From Treponema bryantii NK4A124 (GTDB lineage Bacteria; Spirochaetota; Spirochaetia; Treponematales; Treponemataceae), in NCBI RefSeq assembly GCF_000421345.1, contig NZ_ATWV01000004.1, forward strand, positions 62,001-126,000: a stretch of DNA of 64,000 nt, given 5' to 3'. Under the pieces are notes generated by a model. That model was not told the origin of the DNA. It searched no databases and worked only from the letters and a program-made list of their open reading frames with translations. Positions 53,141 through 60,320 of the stretch are shown piece after piece. The position numbers and the translations under genes are program-made. Numbering within the stretch: position 1 is the stretch's first letter; every line of letters begins with the position of its first letter.

Positions 53141-55378
53141 TTGAAAGTTTCTGAAATTAAAACTCCGGTTTCTTCGATTGCGGGAATAGGACCACAGCTT
53201 ACAAAAACTCTGGCAAAGGTAAATGTTTTTACCGTTGGAGATTTGCTGCAATATTACCCCCGCGATTATGAGGACAGAACAAGAAAGGTATGCTTCCGCG
53301 AACAGGCCGCTAATTACGGCAAAGTACACACCGTAGCCCGGGTTCTGGCCCACGAATGGTTCGGCTACGGCCGCATGAAGACCTTAAAGATCATCGTAAA
53401 CGACGGAAGCGGTACAGCAGAACTCATCTGCTTTAACAGGGCCTTTCTGGAAAAAAGTCTTGTACCCGGCACAATAATTACAGTTACCGGAAAGTTTGAA
53501 GTAAAATACGGAAAATTGCAGAGCACGGCCTTTGAGGTAATAAAACACACAGAAATCCCGGTGGTTGAGTGCCCGTCACAAGATTTATCTTCCATCCCTC
53601 CAAAGGAAAGCGGCATAATTCCGGTTTACCCGCTCACAGAAGGCCTTACCCAAAAGGCAGTTACAAAAGCCGTCTCACAGGCCCTTCAACAATATGCACT
53701 GGGAATAGAAGACGAGCTTCCGGCTGAACTAATCAAAGAGAGAGCCCTCCTTTCTAAACAGGAAGCCCTCCGCTTTATTCATCGGCCCACAGAAATGTCC
53801 CAGGTGGCGGCCGCCCGCCGTACACTTGTTTACGAGGAACTCTTTCAATTTCAGAAAATTATTGCAGAGCGGGTTTATAAGAGAAAAGGCCATACGGTGG
53901 TTGAGTGTTCGCGAAGCGAACGTATCGAAACCACCGCAGAACTCAACAAATCCACAGGCTCACAGAGTGGTTTCGATACGGCCTCCGGCCTACTCAACCA
54001 CCCCATCATCGATATCTCTAACTTCACCGACAGCCTTTCACCCCTTCAGCTGGACTTTTTTAATTCTCTGCCCTTCCCGCTCACAGACGACCAGCGCAAG
54101 GTAATCTACGAAATGGATGCAGAAATAGACCGCAGCTACACAGAGCGCGAACGAGTCTTAAATCAGCTGGACCGCGGCATGCCGCCTCCAACTACGCCAA
54201 CCTTTACAATGGCCCGCCTTTTGCAGGGCGACGTAGGTTCCGGTAAAACTCTTGTTTCGCTTTTTGTCTGCCTTAGAATAATCAGCTGGAAGGGACAGTG
54301 TGCCTTTATGGCTCCTACAGAAATTCTTGCCCGCCAGCACGCAGAAACCACCGCCCGCCTGCTTGCTCCGCTTGGAGTACGCACAGCCTTTCTTACGGGA
54401 AATCTAAAAGCCAAGGGGCGAAATCAGCTGCTGAAGGCCCTTAAGGAAGGCGAAATTGATATTATTGTCGGCACTCATGCACTTTTTTCAAGCAATGTAG
54501 AATACAAGGACATGGAGCTGGCTGTAATTGATGAGCAGCACCGCTTTGGAGTTTTGCAGCGTCAGGCAATTATTGAGAAGGGAAGACAAACCGTCGGTGG
54601 CTATACTTTTGAGCCTAACCTTTTAATGATGAGCGCAACACCTATTCCGCAGAGCCTGGCCCTCACAGTTTTTGGCGACCTGGATATTTCTTCCATTCAT
54701 ACAATGCCGGCCGGCCGAAAACCTATTACAACTTACCTCGTAAAAGAAGGCAACGAAATTAATGCTTACGAAGCTGTTCGCAAAGAGCTTGCAAAAGGCC
54801 ATCAGGCTTACTTTGTTTATCCCGCAATAGACAGTGATGAAAATATAAAATCTGCAGAGCGCATTTTCGCCCACCTGCGCGACCATATCTACCCGCAATA
54901 CAAATGCGCCCTTGTTCACAGTAAAATTGATGAAGAAGAACAGGTAAACATTCTGCGAGCCTTCCGTGACGGAACAATTCAGGTATTGGCCGCTACCACG
55001 GTAATTGAAGTTGGAGTTGATGTACCTAATGCTACCTGCATGGTAATAGAAGGTGCCGACCGCTTTGGAATGGCCCAGCTGCATCAGTTACGAGGTCGTG
55101 TCGGCCGCGGAGATGCCCAGTCTTACTGTTTTTTGATTTACAGCAAGGATATTACAGAAACAGGTATAGAACGCATGAAGGCCCTGCGCCAGTCCACAGA
55201 CGGCTTTTTCATTGCAGAACAGGATCTTAAAACCAGAGGGCCTGGAGAACTCAACGGTACTGTTCAGGCAGGAGAACTTGGCTTCCGCATTGCAGACCTT
55301 TCCCGTGACATGGAAATTATGGAACAGGCGCGAAATGATGCAATTTCCTGCACCAGCAGTCAAAGTGCATCAAAATAA
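53141..55378 (+). CDS. recG: ATP-dependent DNA helicase RecG with repeat-derived inserts
   Basis: 745 residues from a TTG start, beside GGGGCAGG; the first residues (VSEIKTPVSSIAGIGPQLTK) match the normal RecG start. RecG remodels stalled replication forks. Wedge domain (to about 140), then helicase motifs: GDVGSGKT, IDEQHRFGVLQR, MSATPIP and GRVGRGDAQ. Family A repeats are read in frame at about residues 140 (half copy), 252-265 and 276-287, all in the linker between wedge and helicase. The C-terminus is short: after DLSRDMEIMEQARNDA it ends in a few residues where other RecG proteins continue for 25-30. Confidence 0.9.
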   Translation: MKVSEIKTPVSSIAGIGPQLTKTLAKVNVFTVGDLLQYYPRDYEDRTRKVCFREQAANYGKVHTVARVLAHEWFGYGRMKTLKIIVNDGSGTAELICFNRAFLEKSLVPGTIITVTGKFEVKYGKLQSTAFEVIKHTEIPVVECPSQDLSSIPPKESGIIPVYPLTEGLTQKAVTKAVSQALQQYALGIEDELPAELIKERALLSKQEALRFIHRPTEMSQVAAARRTLVYEELFQFQKIIAERVYKRKGHTVVECSRSERIETTAELNKSTGSQSGFDTASGLLNHPIIDISNFTDSLSPLQLDFFNSLPFPLTDDQRKVIYEMDAEIDRSYTERERVLNQLDRGMPPPTTPTFTMARLLQGDVGSGKTLVSLFVCLRIISWKGQCAFMAPTEILARQHAETTARLLAPLGVRTAFLTGNLKAKGRNQLLKALKEGEIDIIVGTHALFSSNVEYKDMELAVIDEQHRFGVLQRQAIIEKGRQTVGGYTFEPNLLMMSATPIPQSLALTVFGDLDISSIHTMPAGRKPITTYLVKEGNEINAYEAVRKELAKGHQAYFVYPAIDSDENIKSAERIFAHLRDHIYPQYKCALVHSKIDEEEQVNILRAFRDGTIQVLAATTVIEVGVDVPNATCMVIEGADRFGMAQLHQLRGRVGRGDAQSYCFLIYSKDITETGIERMKALRQSTDGFFIAEQDLKTRGPGELNGTVQAGELGFRIADLSRDMEIMEQARNDAISCTSSQSASK
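53559..53575. repeat. Half copy of family A inside recG
   Basis: CGGTGGTTGAGTGCCCG, identical to the left half of the copy at 401-440. Read in frame as Pro-Val-Val-Glu-Cys-Pro. The right half is absent. Confidence 0.75.
53895..53936. repeat. Full family A copy inside recG (first)
   Basis: 42 bases, exactly 14 codons, apical stem GTTCGC/GCGAAC. It is read as Val-Val-Glu-Cys-Ser-Arg-Ser-Glu-Arg-Ile-Glu-Thr-Thr. The GAGTG variant is used where intergenic copies often have GAGTAG, which in this frame would be a stop. Confidence 0.92.
53967..54002. repeat. Full family A copy inside recG (second)
   Basis: 36 bases, 12 codons, in the opposite orientation to the previous copy, apical stem GGCC/GGCC. 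Read as Gly-Phe-Asp-Thr-Ala-Ser-Gly-Leu-Leu-Asn-His. Confidence 0.92.
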
Positions 55379-55439
55379 CACAAAAAAGAGAGCTTTTCGT
55401 TCCACTGTGTCAAAATGATACAGCTTTTTCGGCTCATTT

Positions 55440-55474
55440 GGTGATTTCGATACGGCTTCGCCTACTCAATCACC
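55440..55474. repeat. Family A palindromic repeat after recG
   Basis: Outer arms GGTGATT/AATCACC (the compensated variant, as at 10210), apical stem GGC/GCC. Lies about 40 bases upstream of the sigma-54 promoter. Confidence 0.9.
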
Positions 55475-55517
55475 TTTATTTCATTATTTTCAACATTTTT
55501 TCCTTGACGATTGCACT

Positions 55518-55533
55518 TGGCACGATACTTGCT
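55518..55533 (+). promoter_or_regulatory. Sigma-54 (RpoN) promoter of the RpoS-like sigma factor gene
   Basis: TGGCACG (55518-55524), ATAC, TTGCT (55529-55533). This matches the -24/-12 consensus TGGCACG-N4-TTGC with the invariant GG and GC separated by ten bases. The start should be near 55544, giving a leader of about 19 bases that contains AAGGAG at 55549-55554. A weaker sigma-70 reading (TTGCAC, 16 bases, TATTAT) overlaps. An enhancer site for an activator was not identified. Confidence 0.75.
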
Positions 55534-55562
55534 ATTATATTAATGTATAAGGAGATTATGCC

Positions 55563-56402
55563 ATGACACGCGATGAAAACATTCTTGCTATGTATCTTAA
55601 AGAAATCAACAAAGTTCCTATGATTTCCCATGAAGAAGAAGTTGAGCTTGCTCAGAAAGCTCAGGCTGGTGATAAAGCCGCTAAAGATAAGCTTGTAAAT
55701 GCTAATCTCCGCTTTGTAGTAAATGTTGCAAAGAAATATCAGAATCATGGTCTGGACCTTTCAGACTTAATCAGCGAAGGAAACCTTGGTCTTCTTACAG
55801 CAGTTGATAAGTTCGATGTAACAAAGGGCTATCATTTTATTTCTTATGCTGTATGGTGGATTCGCCAGAGCATTCTTAAAGCAATCTGCGAAAAGAGCCG
55901 CGCTATCCGCCTGCCTCTTAACCGCGCAAATGAACTCGTTCAGATTGAACACGCACGCAAGGTTGTTGGAACTAAGAAAACTGAACAGCAGGAATACGAA
56001 GAAATTGGTGCTATGCTCAACATGGAGCCTTCACACGTTCGCGATATGATTAACATCAGCCGTGAAATGATCAGTCTTGATGCAGAAACTAATGATTCTG
56101 AAAATGGACACACAAAGGTTGCAGATTTCTTCGAAGACAGCGCTTACGACCGTCCTGAAGAAAAGGCTATCGAAAAGTCTATGCACGAAGAAATTGATAA
56201 CGTTATTAATACTCTCCGCCCTAACGAAGCCCGCGTAATCAGAATGCGCTACGGCCTCAACGGAGCAAAGCCAATGTCATTGAAGGAAGTTGGCGAAGAA
56301 TGCTCTCTCACAAAGGAGCGTATCCGCCAGATTGAAAAGCATGCCATTGTACGCCTCCAGCATCCGACACGTGCCAGAAGACTGGAAGCATACGTAGCAT
56401 AA
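55563..56402 (+). CDS. Group 2 (RpoS-like) sigma-70-family factor
   Basis: 279 residues. Region 1.2 (DENILAMYLKEINKVPMISH), regions 2.1-2.4 (LRFVVNVAKKYQNHGLDLSD and ISYAVWWIRQSI), region 3 and region 4 (MSLKEVGEECSLTKERIRQI, the -35 recognition helix) are present; region 1.1 is absent, as in RpoS. It directs RNA polymerase to an alternative set of promoters, or to a variant of the normal set. Size resembles the Borrelia RpoS. ATG at 55563 is eight bases after AAGGAG. Convergent with the ABC operon, one base between the stops. Confidence 0.88.
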   Translation: MTRDENILAMYLKEINKVPMISHEEEVELAQKAQAGDKAAKDKLVNANLRFVVNVAKKYQNHGLDLSDLISEGNLGLLTAVDKFDVTKGYHFISYAVWWIRQSILKAICEKSRAIRLPLNRANELVQIEHARKVVGTKKTEQQEYEEIGAMLNMEPSHVRDMINISREMISLDAETNDSENGHTKVADFFEDSAYDRPEEKAIEKSMHEEIDNVINTLRPNEARVIRMRYGLNGAKPMSLKEVGEECSLTKERIRQIEKHAIVRLQHPTRARRLEAYVA

Positions 56403-56403
56403 A

Positions 56404-58110
56404 TTATTTCATTGCTGCCAATTTAGCATTTACTTCAATAGTGTGTTTCTCAACATCGAACTTGTAGAGGTCGTCGAAGCCGAAGCCCTTAAGTTCTGTT
56501 ACCATTTCGTCCCACATCTTGTCGAATGCTTTGTCGTCAGCTGCGAAAATCATACGCCATGAAGCGTCACAAACTGAGTGGTTTACGCTGTTGCGGATTA
56601 CAGAAATATCTGCAGAATCAGATGGTAAGCTTACACTAACGCTTGGGCTTACAACAAGAGCATTGTTCTTAGACATGTAGTTTGTAGCATCTGTAGCATC
56701 ATACTTCTTTTCCCAGTCGCGGCGCATCTGAGTCATGTTTCTTTCTTTATAAGACTTCCAGTACTGTGTGTTATAAAGTTCTCCAGTCTTAGGGTTTGTA
56801 CAGATTGAAGAACCAATCCACTGGTTGATTGCGTTGTTACCATCGCTGTATCCGCCGCCACCAAATTCTGCTGGAACAGGAAGGTTATCCATCAAAGCAT
56901 TGTCATTCTTAATGATGTATTTTCCATCAGCTCCAATGTCGTAGTTAAAGCCTTCGAGACCTGCATGCTGAATAACCAGAGATTCTGGACTTGCATACCA
57001 GTCGAGGAATTCCATGATTCTCTTATACTTAGCATCATCAACCTTTGAGCCTACACCGAATACACGGCCGCTTCCAAAGTAAGAGTCTGAATCTGCATAG
57101 TATTTCTGATCTTTAACAGGAATGAAACAGAATGCTGAACCGTCTGTATAGCGGTCTGTTGTGTTCCAGAAACCAATTTCCCATGTATACCAGATAAAGT
57201 CTACCTGACCATTAGAAATCTTAGCACAAACTGAGTTCCAGTCCTGAGTACCGGAATCAGGGTCAACAACCTTAAGTCTGTAAGCATCGTTAAGGAACTT
57301 AAGCATCTTATAATATGTTCCGCTCTTTTCTGTAAGTGGATAGAAAGTTTTTCCATCCTGTTTGAGGATTGCAGAACCCTTAATTTTTTCACCATACCAT
57401 GTAGTAAGCTGTACAACGTTTGCAATACCAATCATACCGTCACCACCGTCCCAGTCAGGCCAGAGTGAAAGTGGATATGCAGGATCGCCCTTTTCATTTG
57501 TAGGGTGAATCTTTCTGATTTCTACAAATGCTTTAAGAAGGTCATCAAGATTCTTCAATTCAGGAGCGCCAATCTGGTTATACAAATTCCACTTAAGCTG
57601 TGGAAGAGAATAGATTCTTTCCTGTGTAACTGTTGTAGGAGAAGTATCTGTCATTTCTGTTGGAATACCATAGTATTTACCGGCAGAGTTTCCTGGCAGA
57701 CCTTTATTGAAAGTTGTAATCTGATGATCAAATTTCATGATGTTTGGACAATTCTTGATTTCTGAAGAAATATCTTTAATCAAACCTGCCTCAAGACAAT
57801 CATTGAACTGAGTTGCATCAAGAAGAACAATGTCTCCAAGATTTCCAGAGCTTGCACGCAACTGATAGATGCTGTCACCTGCAACCTGAGGTGCAATAAT
57901 ATTCAATTCAATATTGAATTTATCTTTTACAATTTTTGCAAACCAGCCGCTCTGCATACCCTGATAGTTTGCAGCAACATCATAAATTTCAAGAGTCATA
58001 GGTTTTGAACTGTCTGCTCCCGAAGCCTTTTTTCCGCCTCCACAGCTGCAAAGCATAGCGGCACAAAGAGCCATTGCTGCAACTGCAGAAACAATCATTC
58101 CTTTTTTCAT
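56404..58110 (-). CDS. Extracellular solute-binding lipoprotein of an LplB/LplC-type sugar ABC transporter
   Basis: 568 residues. Signal with lipobox (AAMALCAAMLCSCGGGKKAS), then a type 1 fold with EIYDVAANYQGMQSGWF and late motifs such as YYGIPTEMTDTSPTTVTQER and DFIWYTWEIGFWNT. These long binding proteins, found with LplB/LplC permeases in Firmicutes and spirochaetes, bind oligosaccharides. Last gene in the operon (permease, permease, binding protein). No ATPase gene is present here; these systems usually share one encoded elsewhere (MsmX-like). Confidence 0.85.
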   Translation of the reverse strand: MKKGMIVSAVAAMALCAAMLCSCGGGKKASGADSSKPMTLEIYDVAANYQGMQSGWFAKIVKDKFNIELNIIAPQVAGDSIYQLRASSGNLGDIVLLDATQFNDCLEAGLIKDISSEIKNCPNIMKFDHQITTFNKGLPGNSAGKYYGIPTEMTDTSPTTVTQERIYSLPQLKWNLYNQIGAPELKNLDDLLKAFVEIRKIHPTNEKGDPAYPLSLWPDWDGGDGMIGIANVVQLTTWYGEKIKGSAILKQDGKTFYPLTEKSGTYYKMLKFLNDAYRLKVVDPDSGTQDWNSVCAKISNGQVDFIWYTWEIGFWNTTDRYTDGSAFCFIPVKDQKYYADSDSYFGSGRVFGVGSKVDDAKYKRIMEFLDWYASPESLVIQHAGLEGFNYDIGADGKYIIKNDNALMDNLPVPAEFGGGGYSDGNNAINQWIGSSICTNPKTGELYNTQYWKSYKERNMTQMRRDWEKKYDATDATNYMSKNNALVVSPSVSVSLPSDSADISVIRNSVNHSVCDASWRMIFAADDKAFDKMWDEMVTELKGFGFDDLYKFDVEKHTIEVNAKLAAMK

Positions 58111-58153
58111 TAGTTTCCTCCTAATTTTTATATAATCGAATCTAAGATTCGCA

Positions 58154-59059
58154 TTAACCTTTTACCGCACCAATCATGATGCCTTTAGTAAAGTAACGCT
58201 GGAAGACCGGATAGACACATATAATTGGTAAAACAACAATAACCGAAACTGTCATTCGGATTGATGTTGCCGTTGACGCATGAGCCAGACTGGCCGCCAT
58301 TGCAGCTGCAGAAGTAGAGTTATTTACAAGAGCTTTAAGCGAGCTTGCCTGGTTTATATACTGATACAAAGTGAACTGAAGTGTATAAAGCTTTGGATCT
58401 GTTACAAGAAGCAGAGTATCCTGGAAAGAATTCCACTGGGCTACAGAAGCAAAAATAGCAACAGTTGCAATAATCGGCTTAATTACCGGAACAATAATGC
58501 TGAAGAAAATTTTAAGAGTTCCTGCCCCATCAATTACTGCAGCTTCCTCAAGTTCTTTAGGCACACTTTCAACAAAGGTTTTACAAAGAACAATGTAGAA
58601 AGGCTGAACCGCTACCGGGAAAATATAACCCCAGAAAGAGTTTGTAAGGTGCAGGTTTTTCATTGTGATGAACCATGGAATGATTCCCGCATTAAAGTAC
58701 ATGGTTGCAACAGCGTAGCGGTACCAGAACTTACGCTTCCAGAGGCTCTCGCGTGTAAACATATAGCCCAGGAAGGCTGCAACAATTACAGTAAGCATTG
58801 TTCCAATTACAGTTCTCAAAATGGAAACTTTAAAGGCATTTAAAAGTCCGTTGATTTTCATAACCTGTGCATAGTTATGAAGATGAAAACCTAGCGGAAC
58901 CAGAAGAACCTTACCACGTTCACTCAAATCGTTGGCACTCATTGAGTTGATGAAAATATAATAGAAAGGATAAACGCAGACAAAAGCAAAGATTGTATAA
59001 ATTACATAGGTTGAAATATTTATGATATGATCTTCAAGTGTTAGTCTCTTCAAACTCAT
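58154..59059 (-). CDS. ABC sugar permease, LplC-like
   Basis: 301 residues, six membrane segments. The binding-protein-dependent transport signature is EELEEAAVIDGAGTLKIFF followed by IIVPVIKPIIATVAIF, typical of the MalG-like second permease. Terminal VFQRYFTKGIMIGAVKG is also characteristic. Second gene of the operon; separated from the first permease by a family B pair. Confidence 0.88.
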   Translation of the reverse strand: MSLKRLTLEDHIINISTYVIYTIFAFVCVYPFYYIFINSMSANDLSERGKVLLVPLGFHLHNYAQVMKINGLLNAFKVSILRTVIGTMLTVIVAAFLGYMFTRESLWKRKFWYRYAVATMYFNAGIIPWFITMKNLHLTNSFWGYIFPVAVQPFYIVLCKTFVESVPKELEEAAVIDGAGTLKIFFSIIVPVIKPIIATVAIFASVAQWNSFQDTLLLVTDPKLYTLQFTLYQYINQASSLKALVNNSTSAAAMAASLAHASTATSIRMTVSVIVVLPIICVYPVFQRYFTKGIMIGAVKG

Positions 59060-59079
59060 TTTTTTTCCTTAATTAATTT

Positions 59080-59145
59080 TGTCATTACCGGGCTTGACCC
59101 GGTAATCTTTTTTTCTAGATCCTCGGGTCAAGCCCGAGGATGACA
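59080..59145. repeat. Family B inverted-repeat pair within the ABC operon
   Basis: 59080-59108 (stem TACCGGG/CCCGGTA) and 59117-59145 (stem CCTCGGG/CCCGAGG), arranged back to back between the two permease genes. Confidence 0.88.
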
Positions 59146-59153
59146 CATATTAG

Positions 59154-60074
59154 TTATATAAGGCTTTCTCCTCTTATTTTCTTAGAAACCCAGTTAGTAA
59201 TACAAAGCAGCATAATACTTACAAAAGTCTTAAGGATACTTATGGCTGTTGAAAGTGAATATCCACCGCTACCCATTGCAAGGTTGTAAACATAAAGATC
59301 AAGAACTTCGATTTTTGACTTATTGAAAGAGTTTGCAAATACAAAGTACTGTTCCATTCCGTTTGAAAGGAAGTTTGCAAGATTCAGCATTACCAGAACA
59401 AAATAGGTTGGAAGAATGCTTGGAATTGTAATGTGCCAGATACACTGCATGCGGGAAGCACCATCAATCTTTGCAGCCTCCATCAGAGACTCATCAATTC
59501 CTGTAATGGCCGCAATGTACATAATGGCAGCCCAGCCGGCATTTTTCCAGGTAAGCCATACCCACTGCTTAAACCAGACATGGCTGGAAGACTGCAGGAA
59601 CATAATCGGTTCATCAATAATTCCCATGTTCATAAGAACAGAGTTTACAGCACCGGTACTATTAAAAACGCTGAAGGCAATGGAATAAACCAGAACCCAG
59701 CTGATAAAGTTTGGAAGTGTTGTTACAGTCTGAACAAATTTCTTAAAAGGAACAGAATGAATCTCGTTTAAGAAGACTGCGAAAATCATAGGGAACCAGG
59801 AAAAAGCAAGGCTGAGACCGCTCATGGCAAAGGTGTTTGTAAGAACCTGTACAAGCTTTTTTACCTTTACAGGATTCTCTACCATTGAAATAAACCATTT
59901 AAAGCCTACGAACTTTTCCCAGGAAAGTGGAAAGGGCGGTTTATAATCGAAAAATGCATACACCCAGCCGTAAAGCGGATAGTATGAAAAAACGGCTATC
60001 AGAAGCAGAAAAGGAAGAACCATGAGAAAGTCTTTCATAGCGTTCTTCTGCTTAGCGGTCTTTATGAACTTCAT
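59154..60074 (-). CDS. ABC sugar permease, LplB-like
   Basis: 306 residues, six membrane segments. EAA motif as ESLMEAAKIDGASRMQCIWH with ITIPSILPTYFVLVMLNLAN, and the start KDFLMVLPFLLLIAVFSYYP is typical of LplB. ATG at 60074 is five bases after GAGG; an in-frame GTG at 60080 is less likely. First gene of the operon, controlled from the promoter and operator just upstream. Confidence 0.9.
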   Translation of the reverse strand: MKFIKTAKQKNAMKDFLMVLPFLLLIAVFSYYPLYGWVYAFFDYKPPFPLSWEKFVGFKWFISMVENPVKVKKLVQVLTNTFAMSGLSLAFSWFPMIFAVFLNEIHSVPFKKFVQTVTTLPNFISWVLVYSIAFSVFNSTGAVNSVLMNMGIIDEPIMFLQSSSHVWFKQWVWLTWKNAGWAAIMYIAAITGIDESLMEAAKIDGASRMQCIWHITIPSILPTYFVLVMLNLANFLSNGMEQYFVFANSFNKSKIEVLDLYVYNLAMGSGGYSLSTAISILKTFVSIMLLCITNWVSKKIRGESLI

Positions 60075-60128
60075 AATCACCTCAAACTTTTAGTTTTAAT
60101 GCCATAAGCGGCGTTTCGTAAATCGTTT

Positions 60129-60146
60129 TAGTAAAACGTTTTACTA
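60129..60146. promoter_or_regulatory. LacI-type operator of the sugar ABC operon
   Basis: TAGTAAAACGTTTTACTA, a perfect 18-base palindrome with the central CG typical of LacI-family sites. A second, overlapping palindrome (CGTTTTAGTAAAACG, 60124-60138) adds a possible shifted site. It starts right after the -10 and covers the transcript start, a repressor position. No LacI gene is in the window. Confidence 0.72.
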
Positions 60147-60153
60147 TTTATTA

Positions 60154-60181
60154 ATTATACCACGCTTTTCCCATAAGTCAA
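60154..60181 (-). promoter_or_regulatory. Promoter of the sugar ABC operon
   Basis: Minus strand: TTGACT (60181-60176), 16 bases, TATAAT (60159-60154) with a TGG extension. The start should be near 60147, next to the operator. Confidence 0.78.
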
Positions 60182-60287
60182 TTTTTTTCTAGGGGATTTT
60201 ACTGATGGAAAAGTTTTTTTAATTTTTTTTCCGCAAAAACTTCCTGAAATGATAAAAGTGCATCTATTTATATGGTGTGAGGATTTT

Positions 60288-60311
60288 ATGTTCTCAACAT
60301 TATTTAAATAG
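60288..60311 (+). CDS. Leader mini-ORF before rpn
   Basis: ATG plus six codons (Met-Phe-Ser-Thr-Leu-Phe-Lys) and a stop, preceded by GTGAGGATTTT, a possible SD. The stop TAG overlaps the first bases of the AGGAGG of rpn, an arrangement fit for translational coupling. Too short to judge by coding statistics. Confidence 0.25.
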   Translation: MFSTLFK

Positions 60312-60320
60312 GAGGCTCCA

